A stretch of 64,000 nt of DNA from Marivirga sericea (GTDB lineage Bacteria > Bacteroidota > Bacteroidia > Cytophagales > Cyclobacteriaceae), in the NCBI RefSeq assembly GCF_900177665.1, contig NZ_FXAW01000001.1:620001-684000 (forward strand). Reading direction: 5' to 3'. Shown here one piece after another: positions 18,224 through 27,347 of the stretch. Within the stretch, counting starts at the first letter, position 1; each line of letters begins with the position of its first letter. The notes under the pieces were generated by a model that was given only the letters and a program-made list of their open reading frames with translations, ran no database searches and was not told where the DNA came from. The translations under genes were made by a program, and so were the position numbers.

Positions 18224-20575
18224 ATGCGTCCAATTTTTCTTCTTTTTTTAACTTTTCTTGCATCTTCTACGATTTTGGCTCAAAATCAAAACTTAAAGGG
18301 TAGGGTAGTAGACGCTAGAAATAATGAAGGGATTGCTTCCGCTGGTATACAATTAATTGATACAGAATACAATACCCAAACGGACAGTTTGGGTTTTTTT
18401 AGTATAAAAACTCCTGATTTACCCGAATTTCATTTAAGAATAACTCACGTCAGTTTTATTAATCAAACTATTAAAACTCAAGCTTCAGATTCTATATTGA
18501 TTCAAATGCAGGTTGATAATTTACTCCTGAAAGCAGTAGATGTGAGTGGACAAAGCGATCGGTTGCTTAAGAATGGATTGCAGAGAATTGAGCCACTGTC
18601 TGTGAATGAAACTGCCACTCCTTTCAACGAATTTAATCAAGTACTCGCTACACTTCCCGGAGTCGTATCCAATAATGAATTGAGCAGTTCCTATGCGGTT
18701 AGAGGTGGGAATTTTGATGAAAATTTAGTCTATGTTAATGGAATGGAAATCTATAGACCATTTCTGGTTAGGGCTGGTCAACAAGAGGGATTGAGCTTCA
18801 TAAACCCTGACTTAGTGGGTAAAATCGAATTTTCAGCTGGAGGTTGGGAAGCTAAATATGGAGATAAATTATCTAGTAATCTGCTAATAGATTATCAGCA
18901 AACTGAAGAAACCGAAGGAAATATAAATCTTGGATTATTAGGGGCTTCTGGTTATTTATCTACTCAATTTAATGATAAAGATAATTTGTTACTTGGGTTA
19001 AGGTATAAAAATGCTAAATACTTATTTAATACCTTCGAAACAGCAGGAGAGTACTTACCTAGATTTTTAGATTTTCAAGCATTTTATAATTATCGTTTTT
19101 CTGATAAAACCACTTTGGATTTATTGGCTGTTTTTGCTCAAAATGATTATCGTATTGAGCCAGCTTCTAGAGAAACCGATTTTGGTTCTTTTCAGCAGAA
19201 GTTAAGGTTTTTCGTGGGCTTTGAAGGGACAGAATCTTTGAGTTATAGCAGTTTTCAAGGTGGAGCAAGGCTGCGTCATTTATTGACTGAGAATTTTCGA
19301 ACTTCCGTTATTTTATCTGCTTTTTCCACTTCGGAATATGAGTATAACAATACAGAAGGTTCTTACCAATTATGTGACGTAGATAGAGACCTTTCTTCAG
19401 ACACATTTGATGAGTGTATAAGCTTGCGAGGTATAGGAGCCAACTACAACTATGCTCGTAACTTTCTATATGCTCAAGTTGCACAGGCCATATTACGAAA
19501 TGACTGGCAAATACAAAAAGACCATCTTTTAGCATTTGGCTTCGAGTATAAAAAGCAATACGTGAATGATAATTTGGACGAGTTTGAATTTCGTGATTCT
19601 GCAGATTTTGCTCAAGTGAACAGAGTAGTCAATCAAGAAAACAATTTGGAAGCCACGTTTGCAAACGTTTATGTACAACATGAATGGCAAATAAATGATA
19701 GACACTCTTTAAATTCAGGTCTCAGACTGAATTATGGTTCTAATACGGAGGAATGGTTACTAAGCCCTCGTGTTCAATACCAAGTAATTTTGCATCCCGA
19801 TAAAAGTGGGCAGTTCAATTTTTCGACTGGTTTATATAGGCAATTCCCTTTTTACAGGGAATTGAGGGATTTCTCCGGTAATATTACGCCAGATGTTCGA
19901 GCGCAGTCTGCTCTACATTTTATAGGTAGTTACTCCAAAAATATAGAATTGTGGGAAAGACCTTTCCAAGCGAATTCTTCATTTTATTATAAGCAACTAT
20001 ACGATATTATCCCATTTGATGTCGATAATATTAGGTTGCGCTATAGGCCTGAGCTGAATGCAGACGGATACGCTTATGGAGCTGATTTTCGCTTTAGTGG
20101 TGAATTTGTACCTGGCATGGAATCATGGTTTAGCCTAGGTTTGCTTTCAACCAAAGAGAATGTAGAAGAAGATAATAGAGGATACATTCGAAGACCAACC
20201 GACCAGAGAGTAACAGCCTCTATTTTCTTTCAAGACAATTTCATAAATGATCCTAGTTTGAAAGTAAATTTAAAATTGCAAATTGGTTCGGGTCTGCCTG
20301 TTGGATTTCCTAACAGCTTAGAGGGCCGTAGTATTTTTACTGGAGAATGGTATAGAAGGATGGACGTTGGTTTTTCTAAACAGTTTATGGGAGAAAAAAT
20401 ACAAAATCTTGAGTATATTGAATCTTTTTGGATTGGCTTAGATGTTCTAAATGTACTAGGTGTGAGTAATACTATTTCTTATTCATGGATTGAAGATGTA
20501 AACGGTCAAACATTTGCAGTACCCAATTCTTTATCGGCAAGATTTTTGAACCTAAAAGGAATTGTTAAATTTTAA
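18224..20575 (+). CDS. TonB-dependent receptor with CarboxypepD_reg-like domain
   Basis: I chose the ATG at 18224, which gives a clean signal peptide (FLLFLTFLASSTILAQ); the frame can open at TTG 18203 inside the rpe stop. A carboxypeptidase-regulatory-like domain (about 18-100, LKGRVVDARNNEGIASAGI) is followed by a plug (about 115-215, LATLPGVVSNNELSSSYAVR and FDENLVYVNGMEIYRP) and a barrel of about 550 residues ending FLNLKGIVKF, with the aromatic last residue expected of outer-membrane proteins. Ligand unknown; siderophore or glycan uptake are typical for the family, but no SusD partner is present. It probably shares a transcript with rpe and the lipoprotein gene that follows. Confidence 0.88.
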   Translation: MRPIFLLFLTFLASSTILAQNQNLKGRVVDARNNEGIASAGIQLIDTEYNTQTDSLGFFSIKTPDLPEFHLRITHVSFINQTIKTQASDSILIQMQVDNLLLKAVDVSGQSDRLLKNGLQRIEPLSVNETATPFNEFNQVLATLPGVVSNNELSSSYAVRGGNFDENLVYVNGMEIYRPFLVRAGQQEGLSFINPDLVGKIEFSAGGWEAKYGDKLSSNLLIDYQQTEETEGNINLGLLGASGYLSTQFNDKDNLLLGLRYKNAKYLFNTFETAGEYLPRFLDFQAFYNYRFSDKTTLDLLAVFAQNDYRIEPASRETDFGSFQQKLRFFVGFEGTESLSYSSFQGGARLRHLLTENFRTSVILSAFSTSEYEYNNTEGSYQLCDVDRDLSSDTFDECISLRGIGANYNYARNFLYAQVAQAILRNDWQIQKDHLLAFGFEYKKQYVNDNLDEFEFRDSADFAQVNRVVNQENNLEATFANVYVQHEWQINDRHSLNSGLRLNYGSNTEEWLLSPRVQYQVILHPDKSGQFNFSTGLYRQFPFYRELRDFSGNITPDVRAQSALHFIGSYSKNIELWERPFQANSSFYYKQLYDIIPFDVDNIRLRYRPELNADGYAYGADFRFSGEFVPGMESWFSLGLLSTKENVEEDNRGYIRRPTDQRVTASIFFQDNFINDPSLKVNLKLQIGSGLPVGFPNSLEGRSIFTGEWYRRMDVGFSKQFMGEKIQNLEYIESFWIGLDVLNVLGVSNTISYSWIEDVNGQTFAVPNSLSARFLNLKGIVKF

Positions 20576-20583
20576 AAGCTAAT

Positions 20584-21072
20584 ATGAAAACTATCATCCT
20601 TCTACTCATTGGTACTTTCGCAATTGCGTGTAGTACTCAAAAGGTATTAAAAACAGACACAAATCAAGATATTGACTTAAGTGGCAGATGGAATAATACA
20701 GATGCTGAAATTGCAAGCAACAAACTTTATAATAGCTTAATCGGATCCACTTGGTTAAAAGAGCAACAAGCCAAAGATAATTTCGAACCGAGAATAGAAA
20801 TTCTGTCTTTTGAAAGCAATTTTAAAGATGAAGCAAATAAGCTATCTCAATACTTTACACAATATATAAGAAAGGATTCAGCCTTTGAACTAATAGGAAA
20901 TGAAAGCGAAAAAGCACCTGATTTTCAATTAAGTGGTGAAATCATGGCTGAAGAATTCATAACAGAGAGCCAAAATTACATTGACTACAGATTAACTGCC
21001 CAATTGAAGAATATGAAGGGTGAAATACAATGGGAGGACAATACGGTGATAAAGAAATATATTAAGAATTGA
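20584..21072 (+). CDS. LpoB-like lipoprotein (penicillin-binding-protein activator family)
   Basis: The 162-residue protein has a lipoprotein signal with the likely lipidated Cys16 (GTFAIACS). The mature part begins with the pattern DLSGRWNNTDAE, which I recognise from Bacteroidota proteins related to LpoB, the outer-membrane activator of penicillin-binding protein PBP1B in enterobacteria. The rest (PRIEILSFESNF, then PDFQLSGEIMAEEF) fits the same fold. It starts 8 bp after the receptor gene's stop, suggesting co-transcription, and ends 5 bp from the convergent ArsC-like gene. Function in peptidoglycan synthesis is by family analogy only. Confidence 0.65.
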   Translation: MKTIILLLIGTFAIACSTQKVLKTDTNQDIDLSGRWNNTDAEIASNKLYNSLIGSTWLKEQQAKDNFEPRIEILSFESNFKDEANKLSQYFTQYIRKDSAFELIGNESEKAPDFQLSGEIMAEEFITESQNYIDYRLTAQLKNMKGEIQWEDNTVIKKYIKN

Positions 21073-21077
21073 TTCAA

Positions 21078-21431
21078 TTATTTTCCTATTCTTTCTTTCA
21101 ATTGCTCAACGGTCTTTTTGGCATTTCCGACATAAAGATCGCCATTAATTAAAAAAACAGGTCTTTTCAGAAAAGTATATTCTTCTAACAGCAGTTTCTT
21201 GAAATCATTTTCACTTAAGTCCGCTTTATTGAGACCTTGCTGACGAAACTTTATGGCTCTTTTATTAAATAGCTCTTCATACGATTCAGTGATAACATAA
21301 AGTTCAAGTAATTGAGGCTCAGTGAGTGGATTATTTTTGAGATCAATTTTATTGAAATCTTCTAAATCCAATTGGCTCATAATCTTCTTACAAGTATCAC
21401 ATGTACTCAAATAATAAACTACTTTTCTCAT
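21078..21431 (-). CDS. ArsC/Spx-family thioredoxin-fold protein
   Basis: The 117-residue protein has Cys11-x-x-Cys14 near its start (STCDTCKKIM), an Arg-Pro-Val near the C-terminus (LKRPVFLINGD) and the spacing of the ArsC/Spx/YffB fold. True arsenate reductases of this family use a single N-terminal cysteine and three arginines. A CxxC at this site is also seen in Spx and in uncharacterised relatives, so arsenate reduction is not implied. It is a single gene convergent with the LpoB-like gene, with a 5-bp gap and no terminator hairpin between them. Confidence 0.8.
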   Translation of the reverse strand: MRKVVYYLSTCDTCKKIMSQLDLEDFNKIDLKNNPLTEPQLLELYVITESYEELFNKRAIKFRQQGLNKADLSENDFKKLLLEEYTFLKRPVFLINGDLYVGNAKKTVEQLKERIGK

Positions 21432-21547
21432 TTTTTCCTCTTTTACATCATAAAATAAGGAAAAAATTTGCCTTATGACAACAAAAAGCTTTAATTCGGG
21501 TTTTTAATTAATGTAATCAATTCAAAAAATCAAAGATCAAGACAATT

Positions 21548-22027
21548 ATGAAAAGAATAGTGAGACAAGGAATGTTGGCATTAGCAGCAATAGTATTTTT
21601 AAATTCTACTGCTGTAATGGCGCAAGATTCAGAGATTACGGATAAGGATTTGTATAATTATGCATTAATGATGCAAGTGATTGAGCAAATGAAAGCTGAG
21701 GTAAGTCCAGCTATCCAAGCATTGATTGAAGAACAAGAAGGTTTTACAACAAATAGATATGAAGAGTTGAAAAGTGGTGGTGATAATGAAGCAAAGCTCA
21801 AGGAGATGGGAGCGAATGATTTTGAAGTTAAATTCATGGGCTTAATTATCAAAGAGAAAGATAAAAGAATTGACGCAATTAAAGAAGCATTAAATCTTTT
21901 AGCAAAAAGCATGGTTGGAGTGGATAACTATAAAACTATCAAGCAAACGCTTTCTGTTGATCCTGATTTAAAAGCTAAATATCAAGAAATCTCTACTAGA
22001 ATAGCACCCGCTGATGCAGGAGCTTAA
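21548..22027 (+). CDS. Exported helical protein, DUF4168-like
   Basis: The 159-residue protein has a signal peptide (ALAAIVFLNSTAVMAQ) followed by an all-helical mature part. The beginning (EITDKDLYNYALMMQVIEQM) and the end (NYKTIKQTLSVDPDLKAKYQ) resemble the DUF4168 family, small periplasmic proteins of unknown function. This is a weak recognition from memory. It stands alone with a strong terminator after it and an AT-rich region before it. No catalytic motif and no cysteine were seen. Confidence 0.6.
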   Translation: MKRIVRQGMLALAAIVFLNSTAVMAQDSEITDKDLYNYALMMQVIEQMKAEVSPAIQALIEEQEGFTTNRYEELKSGGDNEAKLKEMGANDFEVKFMGLIIKEKDKRIDAIKEALNLLAKSMVGVDNYKTIKQTLSVDPDLKAKYQEISTRIAPADAGA

Positions 22028-22052
22028 TTTAAAATTAGATTGAAATTTCAGT

Positions 22053-22083
22053 AAAGCCACTTTTTATAAAGTGGCTTTTTTTA
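22053..22083 (+). terminator. Rho-independent terminator after the DUF4168-like gene
   Basis: Eleven-base-pair stem AAAGCCACTTT/AAAGTGGCTTT (22053-22063 with 22068-22078), loop TTAT and a T-run. It also sits just past the stop of the convergent ABC-F gene. Confidence 0.9.
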
Positions 22084-22096
22084 TGCCTAACAAATT

Positions 22097-23737
22097 TTAA
22101 GAGACCTTTCTTTCAACCTCTTTTAAATTTTCCATTTTCTTATTGCGCAGGAATCCATTGATATCCTCGAAATGTTCCTTTACTCGCCTATTTCCAAATT
22201 CAAAGACTTTTGCGGCCAGACCATCTAAAAAGTCCCGATCGTGCGAGACAAGAATTAAAGTGCCATCAAATGCCTTTAATGCATCTTTTAGAATCTGCTT
22301 TGTTTTGATGTCCAAATGGTTAGTGGGCTCATCAAGAATCAAGAGATTTACGGGTTGCAGTAATAATTTCATTAACGCTAATCTGGTACGCTCTCCACCA
22401 GACAATACTTTCACTTTCTTCTCAATATCTTCTCCACCAAACATGAAAGCACCTAACATATCTTTTACTTTAGTTCTAACATCGCCTTTGGCAACCCCAT
22501 CGATCGTTTGAAAAACGGTGAGTTCACCATCCATTAAGGCCGCTTGATCTTGAGCAAAATAGCCTATCATGCTATTGTGCCCAATCTGTAATTCTCCATC
22601 ATAATCAATTTCGCCCATGATAGCTTTCACCATAGTAGATTTACCTTCACCGTTTTTACCTACAAATGCAATCTTCTCACCTCTGGCAATAGTAAATGTA
22701 GCATCTTTAAAAACTGTATGATCACCATAACTCTTACTTAAATCATTTGCTACCACAGGATAGTTTCCTGACCGTGGGGCGGGAGGGAACTTTAAATTCA
22801 AGGAAGCAGTGTCGATTTCATCTACCTCAACGATGTCCATTTTCTCCAGCATCTTCACCCGAGATTGTACCTGAAGTGTTTTAGAATAAGTGCCTTTAAA
22901 TCGATCAATAAACTGCTGAATATCTGCTATTTGCTTTGCCTGCTCTTCAAACTGCTTCTGTTGCTGCTCACGTCTTTCTTTCCGCAATTCTAAGTAGTGA
23001 GAATAATTCGTTTTATAATCGTATATTTTTCCTTGCGTTATCTCTATAGTACGATTGGTCAGCTTATCTACAAATGCTTTATCGTGACTAATGACGATGA
23101 CAGCTTTGGCATTATTGGTTAAAAATTCTTCCAGCCATTGAACAGATTCAATATCCAGGTGGTTAGTAGGTTCATCGAGTAAAATGAGATCTGGCTTTTT
23201 TAATAATATTTTGGCAAGCTCGATTCGCATGCGCCACCCACCGCTGAATTCACCTGTTGGTTTCTATAAATCAGACCTGACGAACCCAAGTCCTAAAAGT
23301 GTTTTTTCAATCTCAGCCTCAATATTAACATCATCAATGCTGTAATATTTTTCGCTTAGCTCCGATACTTGTTCAATGATTTTACTGTATTCATCTGATT
23401 CGTAGTCGGTTCGTATTTCCAGTTGCTGATTGCACCAGTCCATTTGTTTTTTCATCTCCATTATATCAGAGAAAGCTTTGGCGGCTTCATCAAATACGGT
23501 TGCATCGTCTTCAGTAAGTAAATGCTGAGGCAGATAGGCAATGACGGCATCTTTAGGTGCTGATATTTTACCTTCGGTAGGTTTGCTTGCTCCAGCAATG
23601 ATCTTCAGTAGGGTTGATTTCCCAGCTCCGTTTTTACCCATAAGGGCTACGCGATCATTTGCGTTAATGTTAAAATTAATATTTTTGAATAGGGTAGTAC
23701 CACTAAATTCAACTCCTACTGCATCAACTGAAATCAT
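22097..23737 (-). pseudogene. ABC-F ATPase gene interrupted by one in-frame TAG
   Basis: Read without the stop, this is a 546-codon ABC-F protein: two ATP-binding cassettes of the type that acts on stalled ribosomes or confers drug resistance. The first cassette has Walker A GKNGAGKST. At codon 158 (23264-23266) a TAG follows RSDL, and the same frame continues KPTGEFSGGWRMRIELAK, the ABC signature, then Walker B ILLDEPTNHLD, the linker, and a full second cassette (GKNGEGKST, LSGGERTRLAL, LILDEPTNHLD). The frame is not shifted, so a single codon splits it into 157 and 377 residues. The second piece could only restart at Met in GGWRM, in the middle of the signature. Possible causes are a recent mutation, a sequencing error or readthrough. 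TAG ends other genes here, so the code is not reassigned. Confidence 0.8.
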
Positions 23738-23756
23738 ATCATCAAAAATTAAGTCG

Positions 23757-23764
23757 CAAAGGTA
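23757..23764 (-). promoter_or_regulatory. Candidate -7 element for the ABC-F gene
   Basis: On the minus strand the sequence reads TACCTTTG followed by CG, about 20 bp before the start codon at 23737. It is the same ten bases as the element in front of the J-domain gene on the other strand (23909-23918). No good -33 element was found at the usual distance. Confidence 0.4.
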
Positions 23765-23908
23765 TGAATTTGAATGCTCATTAACTTCTCACCTTCTAAA
23801 AAAACAAGAATCTTTTCAGTGATGATGAGAAGTAGGTAATATACCGAATACTTGAGCAGTTCTTAAGGCTATTATTTGAGCATTAGATAATTATCAGTTT
23901 TAATTAAT

Positions 23909-23916
23909 TACCTTTG
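23909..23916 (+). promoter_or_regulatory. Candidate -7 element for the J-domain gene
   Basis: TACCTTTG followed by CG fits TAnnTTTG and lies 25 bp before the ATG at 23941, which would give a leader of about 18 nt. The -33 region is not clear. Confidence 0.4.
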
Positions 23917-23940
23917 CGCTCCAATTGAGAAATTATCATT

Positions 23941-24387
23941 ATGAAGCGTATTAACGAGTACAAGAAATTATTTAATATCGAAGGTCCCATTGACCTTAAG
24001 CAATTAAAAACTACATATAGAAATCTAGTGAAAGAATGGCATCCTGACAAATTTCAAGCAGGTGACCCAAAAGCGGAAGAGGCTGAAGAAAAAAGCCAGC
24101 AAATTATAGATGGCTATCATTTCCTAATTAGCATTGCCCCTGAAACTAAGGACGCTAATTTAGCTGAATATAATAAAACTATAGAGTCTGGGATACAGGA
24201 CTTCTGGCATAAAGGATTGCGTCTTGATATTTCCTTTTTAGATGGCACTACCTATGAATACTTTGGCGTAAACAAAAACGTATATTCCAAATTAGTAAAT
24301 GCAGATAAGCCATCTAGATTTGCTAAACGAAATATCTTTAATAATTTTCTATATAGAAAGTCTAAAAAAGCGATGGAAACAGCTTAA
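23941..24387 (+). CDS. J-domain protein with C-terminal KTSC domain
   Basis: The 148-residue protein starts with a DnaJ-like domain (about 1-65) that has the essential His34-Pro35-Asp36 loop (VKEWHPDKF). The C-terminal part (about 90-145), with YEYFGVNKNVYSKLVNADKP, has the look of a KTSC domain, a short module found in proteins tied to translation or RNA. Stimulating an Hsp70 ATPase is the role of the HPD motif; the KTSC partner is unknown. It is a single gene divergent from the ABC-F gene, with 203 bp between them, and convergent with msrA. Confidence 0.72.
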   Translation: MKRINEYKKLFNIEGPIDLKQLKTTYRNLVKEWHPDKFQAGDPKAEEAEEKSQQIIDGYHFLISIAPETKDANLAEYNKTIESGIQDFWHKGLRLDISFLDGTTYEYFGVNKNVYSKLVNADKPSRFAKRNIFNNFLYRKSKKAMETA

Positions 24388-24518
24388 AGTTTAATTCTTC
24401 AATACTGCTTAAAATTAAACATTGTGTAACTACCTAGCTCTTTGTCTTTCTAATTTTGGATAAGGAAAATTGTGTTAACTTAACGACTTTGAGCGTTCAT
24501 TCTAAATGGGCGTTTCAT

Positions 24519-25010
24519 TCACTTCTTAACGTTTCTGCTGAACTTGTCTGTAAGTTTTTTCAACTTCGGACTAATATAATTCTTGCAAAAAGGTTTTTCA
24601 GGATTACTATAGTAGTAATTCAAATAATTCTCCTGATTACGTTTGAAGTCTTTAAAGGCTAGTACTTCAGTGATGATTCTTTCTTCAAACTCTTGCTGTA
24701 AATCGCTCAGAATATTTTTGATTTCCTGTTCCTGCTTTTCTGAAAAAGCGTAGACAGCTGATCTATACTTGCTCCGCATGGAATGCAGCTCAGTACAGCT
24801 ATGAGTATGCAGATGAATATTGATAAGTATGCTTAGCTCTATCTCGTCAGGAAAAAAATGCACGATGACCGCTTCAGAAAAATTGTCATTAGGCACAGCT
24901 GATGCAATCCAACCCTGCTCCACTTTTTCAACTCCAATCAGAGATTGAAAAATAGCTTCTGTGCACCAATGGCAACCCCCTCCAAAACCTACTTTAACTA
25001 TTTTCCTCAT
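24519..25010 (-). CDS. msrA: Peptide-methionine (S)-S-oxide reductase family protein, divergent
   Basis: The 163-residue protein has the MsrA active-site region near its start: GFGGGCHWCTEA with the catalytic Cys13 (the usual form is GCFWC, so the Phe is His14 here) and the conserved glutamate of TEA. A second family landmark, the KYRSAVYAF segment, is present. It lacks a signal peptide and is probably cytoplasmic. The rest is more divergent than usual; the HDPT-like loop of standard MsrA is replaced by HLHTHSCTE, and the C-terminus is Lys-rich. It may repair free methionine sulfoxide or a particular protein. Family is likely, standard activity less so. Confidence 0.75.
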   Translation of the reverse strand: MRKIVKVGFGGGCHWCTEAIFQSLIGVEKVEQGWIASAVPNDNFSEAVIVHFFPDEIELSILINIHLHTHSCTELHSMRSKYRSAVYAFSEKQEQEIKNILSDLQQEFEERIITEVLAFKDFKRNQENYLNYYYSNPEKPFCKNYISPKLKKLTDKFSRNVKK

Positions 25011-25136
25011 ACGTTTACTCTCAGGCTATGAATCCTAAACTGACTAACCTTTAGTGCCTAAAATTGCAAAAACACCATAAGAAAGCGTCTTAACATGTAT
25101 ATACATTTTTATAAGAGATTCAGAAAATTGATTTTT

Positions 25137-27101
25137 TCAGAACCTTTCCTTCTTAATTAAATCTCCATTTTCATCATAATAGCGCCAAGTTCCTGATTTT
25201 TCATCATTTCTATATCTTCCCTTAATAATCATATTGCCTAAACTATCGAATTGAAAATATCGACCATGTTTTAAGCCATCTTTAAGGGAAACTTCAAATT
25301 TCACTTGCTCATTTTCATAGTATTCAATGAAGGTTTTGCTATTGAGATCTTCTGGCAAAATATTCTCTACTGAAATCAGATCATCTTCTTCGGTTTTGCT
25401 TGTATCAGTCACTTCCTCAACTTTATATTCACTTTCCTGCACTAATGAATTCCAGTCGCTAATTTGCTTATGATTTAAATAATTTAATTGAATTTGATGA
25501 TTTAGTAATTCTCTCTCCGAAGTAAATTGCATACCAATCATCGGAAAACTCTTAAAATAGGCTTGATGTGGTTTTAGGGTTCTCCATGATTCCTGATCCA
25601 ATAATCGCTCTGCATCACTTAGCAGCTCTTCAGCACTTAGGTAGATAAACAAACTCGATTCATAGTTGAAGTTTTCCATAAAAACAGCATACTCTTTAGT
25701 ATGGTCTAAGGTCTTCTTTTCATCTACAGCTGAAATAATTTTTCCTAAAGTCCGTGGGGAATTGCTGAACACCACATATTCGTTCATAATCGTATAATAA
25801 GGTTTGTCAATTCCCTCAAAAGCTTTCCCAAATAATAGTTTGAAAAAACCCTTAATTGATAGGAATTGGATTTCATGCCCTTTATAACTAATCCCCTTAA
25901 ATTTTACAGGAGTTTTCTTTCTAATCTGTTGTTCAATATAGTTCAATCGCTCCTTAGTGTCATCAAATCCACTATGTTTTATAGCCACTGCTAATTCTAC
26001 CTTATTTTGATTGCTATTGGAATTTAGCTGTATTAAGGCAATTTCGTCATCAATCCAGCTTAGGAAATCCTCTTTTATGGAAATATCGAGATAGTTTTCA
26101 ATTTTCTGCTTGCTGTCGATATAAGATTCACCATCTGTAGAAGTTTCCAATACATTTTCCATCTGCTCATAGAAATCTTCAGCATTATCAAAACCTAAAC
26201 TCATAAAATAGGAGGCATTATCAGGAACTATAGTTCCTACTCCAATTTCACCTTCACCAGATTTCATTAAGGCCGTTAATAAATTGGGGTTACCTTTTTT
26301 GACACTAGAATATCCTTCAATAGAAAATACTTGGTCAGTGACTTCGAGAGACATTCCACTGTATTCTAAAATGCTGAACATATCTTCTTCTTCCTCTCCG
26401 GTATCATCCATCCATATACTCAAATAATCAGAAAAGGAACTATAATTAATATACATATTGATATCGTTTGAGCCCAAAGCCTTTGTGATATCAATAAAAT
26501 CTAAATCTCGAATTAAAATAGGTTTCTTTAACTGATCAATGGATTGCTCTACAAGAGTGTGAGTAGAAGAAATACTTAAAAGATTTTCATAGATATAAAG
26601 ATAGTAGCTGGTAGGGGAGTCAATGAATTTAATTTCTAAGATTTCTTGATTCTGATAATTTCTGGTATAAACGTTTTCAATGTCACCACTAAAGTCTTTA
26701 ATATAGTTTTTGATAAAGTCGAACTGAGTGGCGCGCTGTAGATCAATCACATATAGAAAATCATAATCTTTTGGTCTGGTTTTATGTACGGACATCACCA
26801 TAGGGCGATCCATAACCAACTCCCATAGGCTTTGATCACTTTTCATGTCAATTGTTAAACTATCCATTTCCTGCCCAATCTCTTCGAAATAGGGGTTTGA
26901 TTTCAGATAATTCCAGATTTTATTATCAGAGATTTCATTCCATTCCTCAAAGGGATTGTCCATTTGAAAGATGATGCTCGCACTAGGTGGAACAGCCATC
27001 ATGGGGTTGTTTTTCTTTACGGGTTGTAGATAGAAAAAGTAGATAAATGTAAAAGCAATGATAACCGTAAAGACTGCAATAACAATAATGGCTTTTTTCA
27101 T
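25137..27101 (-). CDS. Membrane-anchored DUF3352-like protein with MORN/YwqK-like tail
   Basis: I chose the ATG at 27101 (MKKAIIVIAVFTVIIAFTFI), which opens with a membrane anchor; a start ten codons earlier would put a less likely extension before it. The 654-residue protein is exported and anchored by that helix. The long central region (about 40-560) resembles DUF3352-type extracytoplasmic proteins, with repeated beta/alpha patterns such as YTIMNEYVVFSNSPRTLGKI. The last 60 residues contain two or three YwqK/MORN-like repeats (YYENEQVKFEVSLKDGLKHG and GRYRNDEKSGTWRYYDENGD). No catalytic motif was seen. It is a single gene; a palindrome lies 82-99 bp before the start. Confidence 0.6.
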   Translation of the reverse strand: MKKAIIVIAVFTVIIAFTFIYFFYLQPVKKNNPMMAVPPSASIIFQMDNPFEEWNEISDNKIWNYLKSNPYFEEIGQEMDSLTIDMKSDQSLWELVMDRPMVMSVHKTRPKDYDFLYVIDLQRATQFDFIKNYIKDFSGDIENVYTRNYQNQEILEIKFIDSPTSYYLYIYENLLSISSTHTLVEQSIDQLKKPILIRDLDFIDITKALGSNDINMYINYSSFSDYLSIWMDDTGEEEEDMFSILEYSGMSLEVTDQVFSIEGYSSVKKGNPNLLTALMKSGEGEIGVGTIVPDNASYFMSLGFDNAEDFYEQMENVLETSTDGESYIDSKQKIENYLDISIKEDFLSWIDDEIALIQLNSNSNQNKVELAVAIKHSGFDDTKERLNYIEQQIRKKTPVKFKGISYKGHEIQFLSIKGFFKLLFGKAFEGIDKPYYTIMNEYVVFSNSPRTLGKIISAVDEKKTLDHTKEYAVFMENFNYESSLFIYLSAEELLSDAERLLDQESWRTLKPHQAYFKSFPMIGMQFTSERELLNHQIQLNYLNHKQISDWNSLVQESEYKVEEVTDTSKTEEDDLISVENILPEDLNSKTFIEYYENEQVKFEVSLKDGLKHGRYFQFDSLGNMIIKGRYRNDEKSGTWRYYDENGDLIKKERF

Positions 27102-27182
27102 AAGGCAGTGGATTTTAAACAATAACGTCAAAAATAGAGAAAGATTTAAGGGATTGAAATTATGTGAATAGTTAAATGAATA

Positions 27183-27200
27183 AAAATAGTTAACTATTTT
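27183..27200. promoter_or_regulatory. Perfect 18-bp palindrome upstream of the DUF3352-like gene
   Basis: AAAATAGTTAACTATTTT is fully self-complementary. A direct copy of its core, AATAGTTAA, lies exactly 18 bp away (27167-27175 and 27185-27193), so the region offers two helically phased half-sites. No T-run follows in a position that would make it a terminator. A repressor or activator site is the simplest reading. Confidence 0.4.
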
Positions 27201-27347
27201 AAGGATGATTTCAGCTGCTGACCATAGCAGAACAAGATTTTCTGACTTTCAATTATTCTAATAGCTTCTATGCCGTGATATTATAGAGAGATACACCTCT
27301 GCTATAACCTCATGCTTATAAGTTGTAGAAATTTAACTAAGTAATTT

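Noticed and set aside
23264-23266. Reassignment of TAG to an amino acid in this organism
   Set aside because: TAG ends rpmI (55158) and the second amidohydrolase gene (6369) at the expected places.
22097-23737. A frameshift as the cause of the split ABC-F gene
   Set aside because: The two halves are in the same frame (23737 and 23230 differ by a multiple of three) and the peptide reads through the stop without a gap, so a single TAG is the cause.
24481-24530. Near-repeat of a GCGTT(T)CATTC motif between the J-domain gene and msrA
   Set aside because: Only two short imperfect copies are present and one lies partly in the end of msrA; no array or mobile element is supported.
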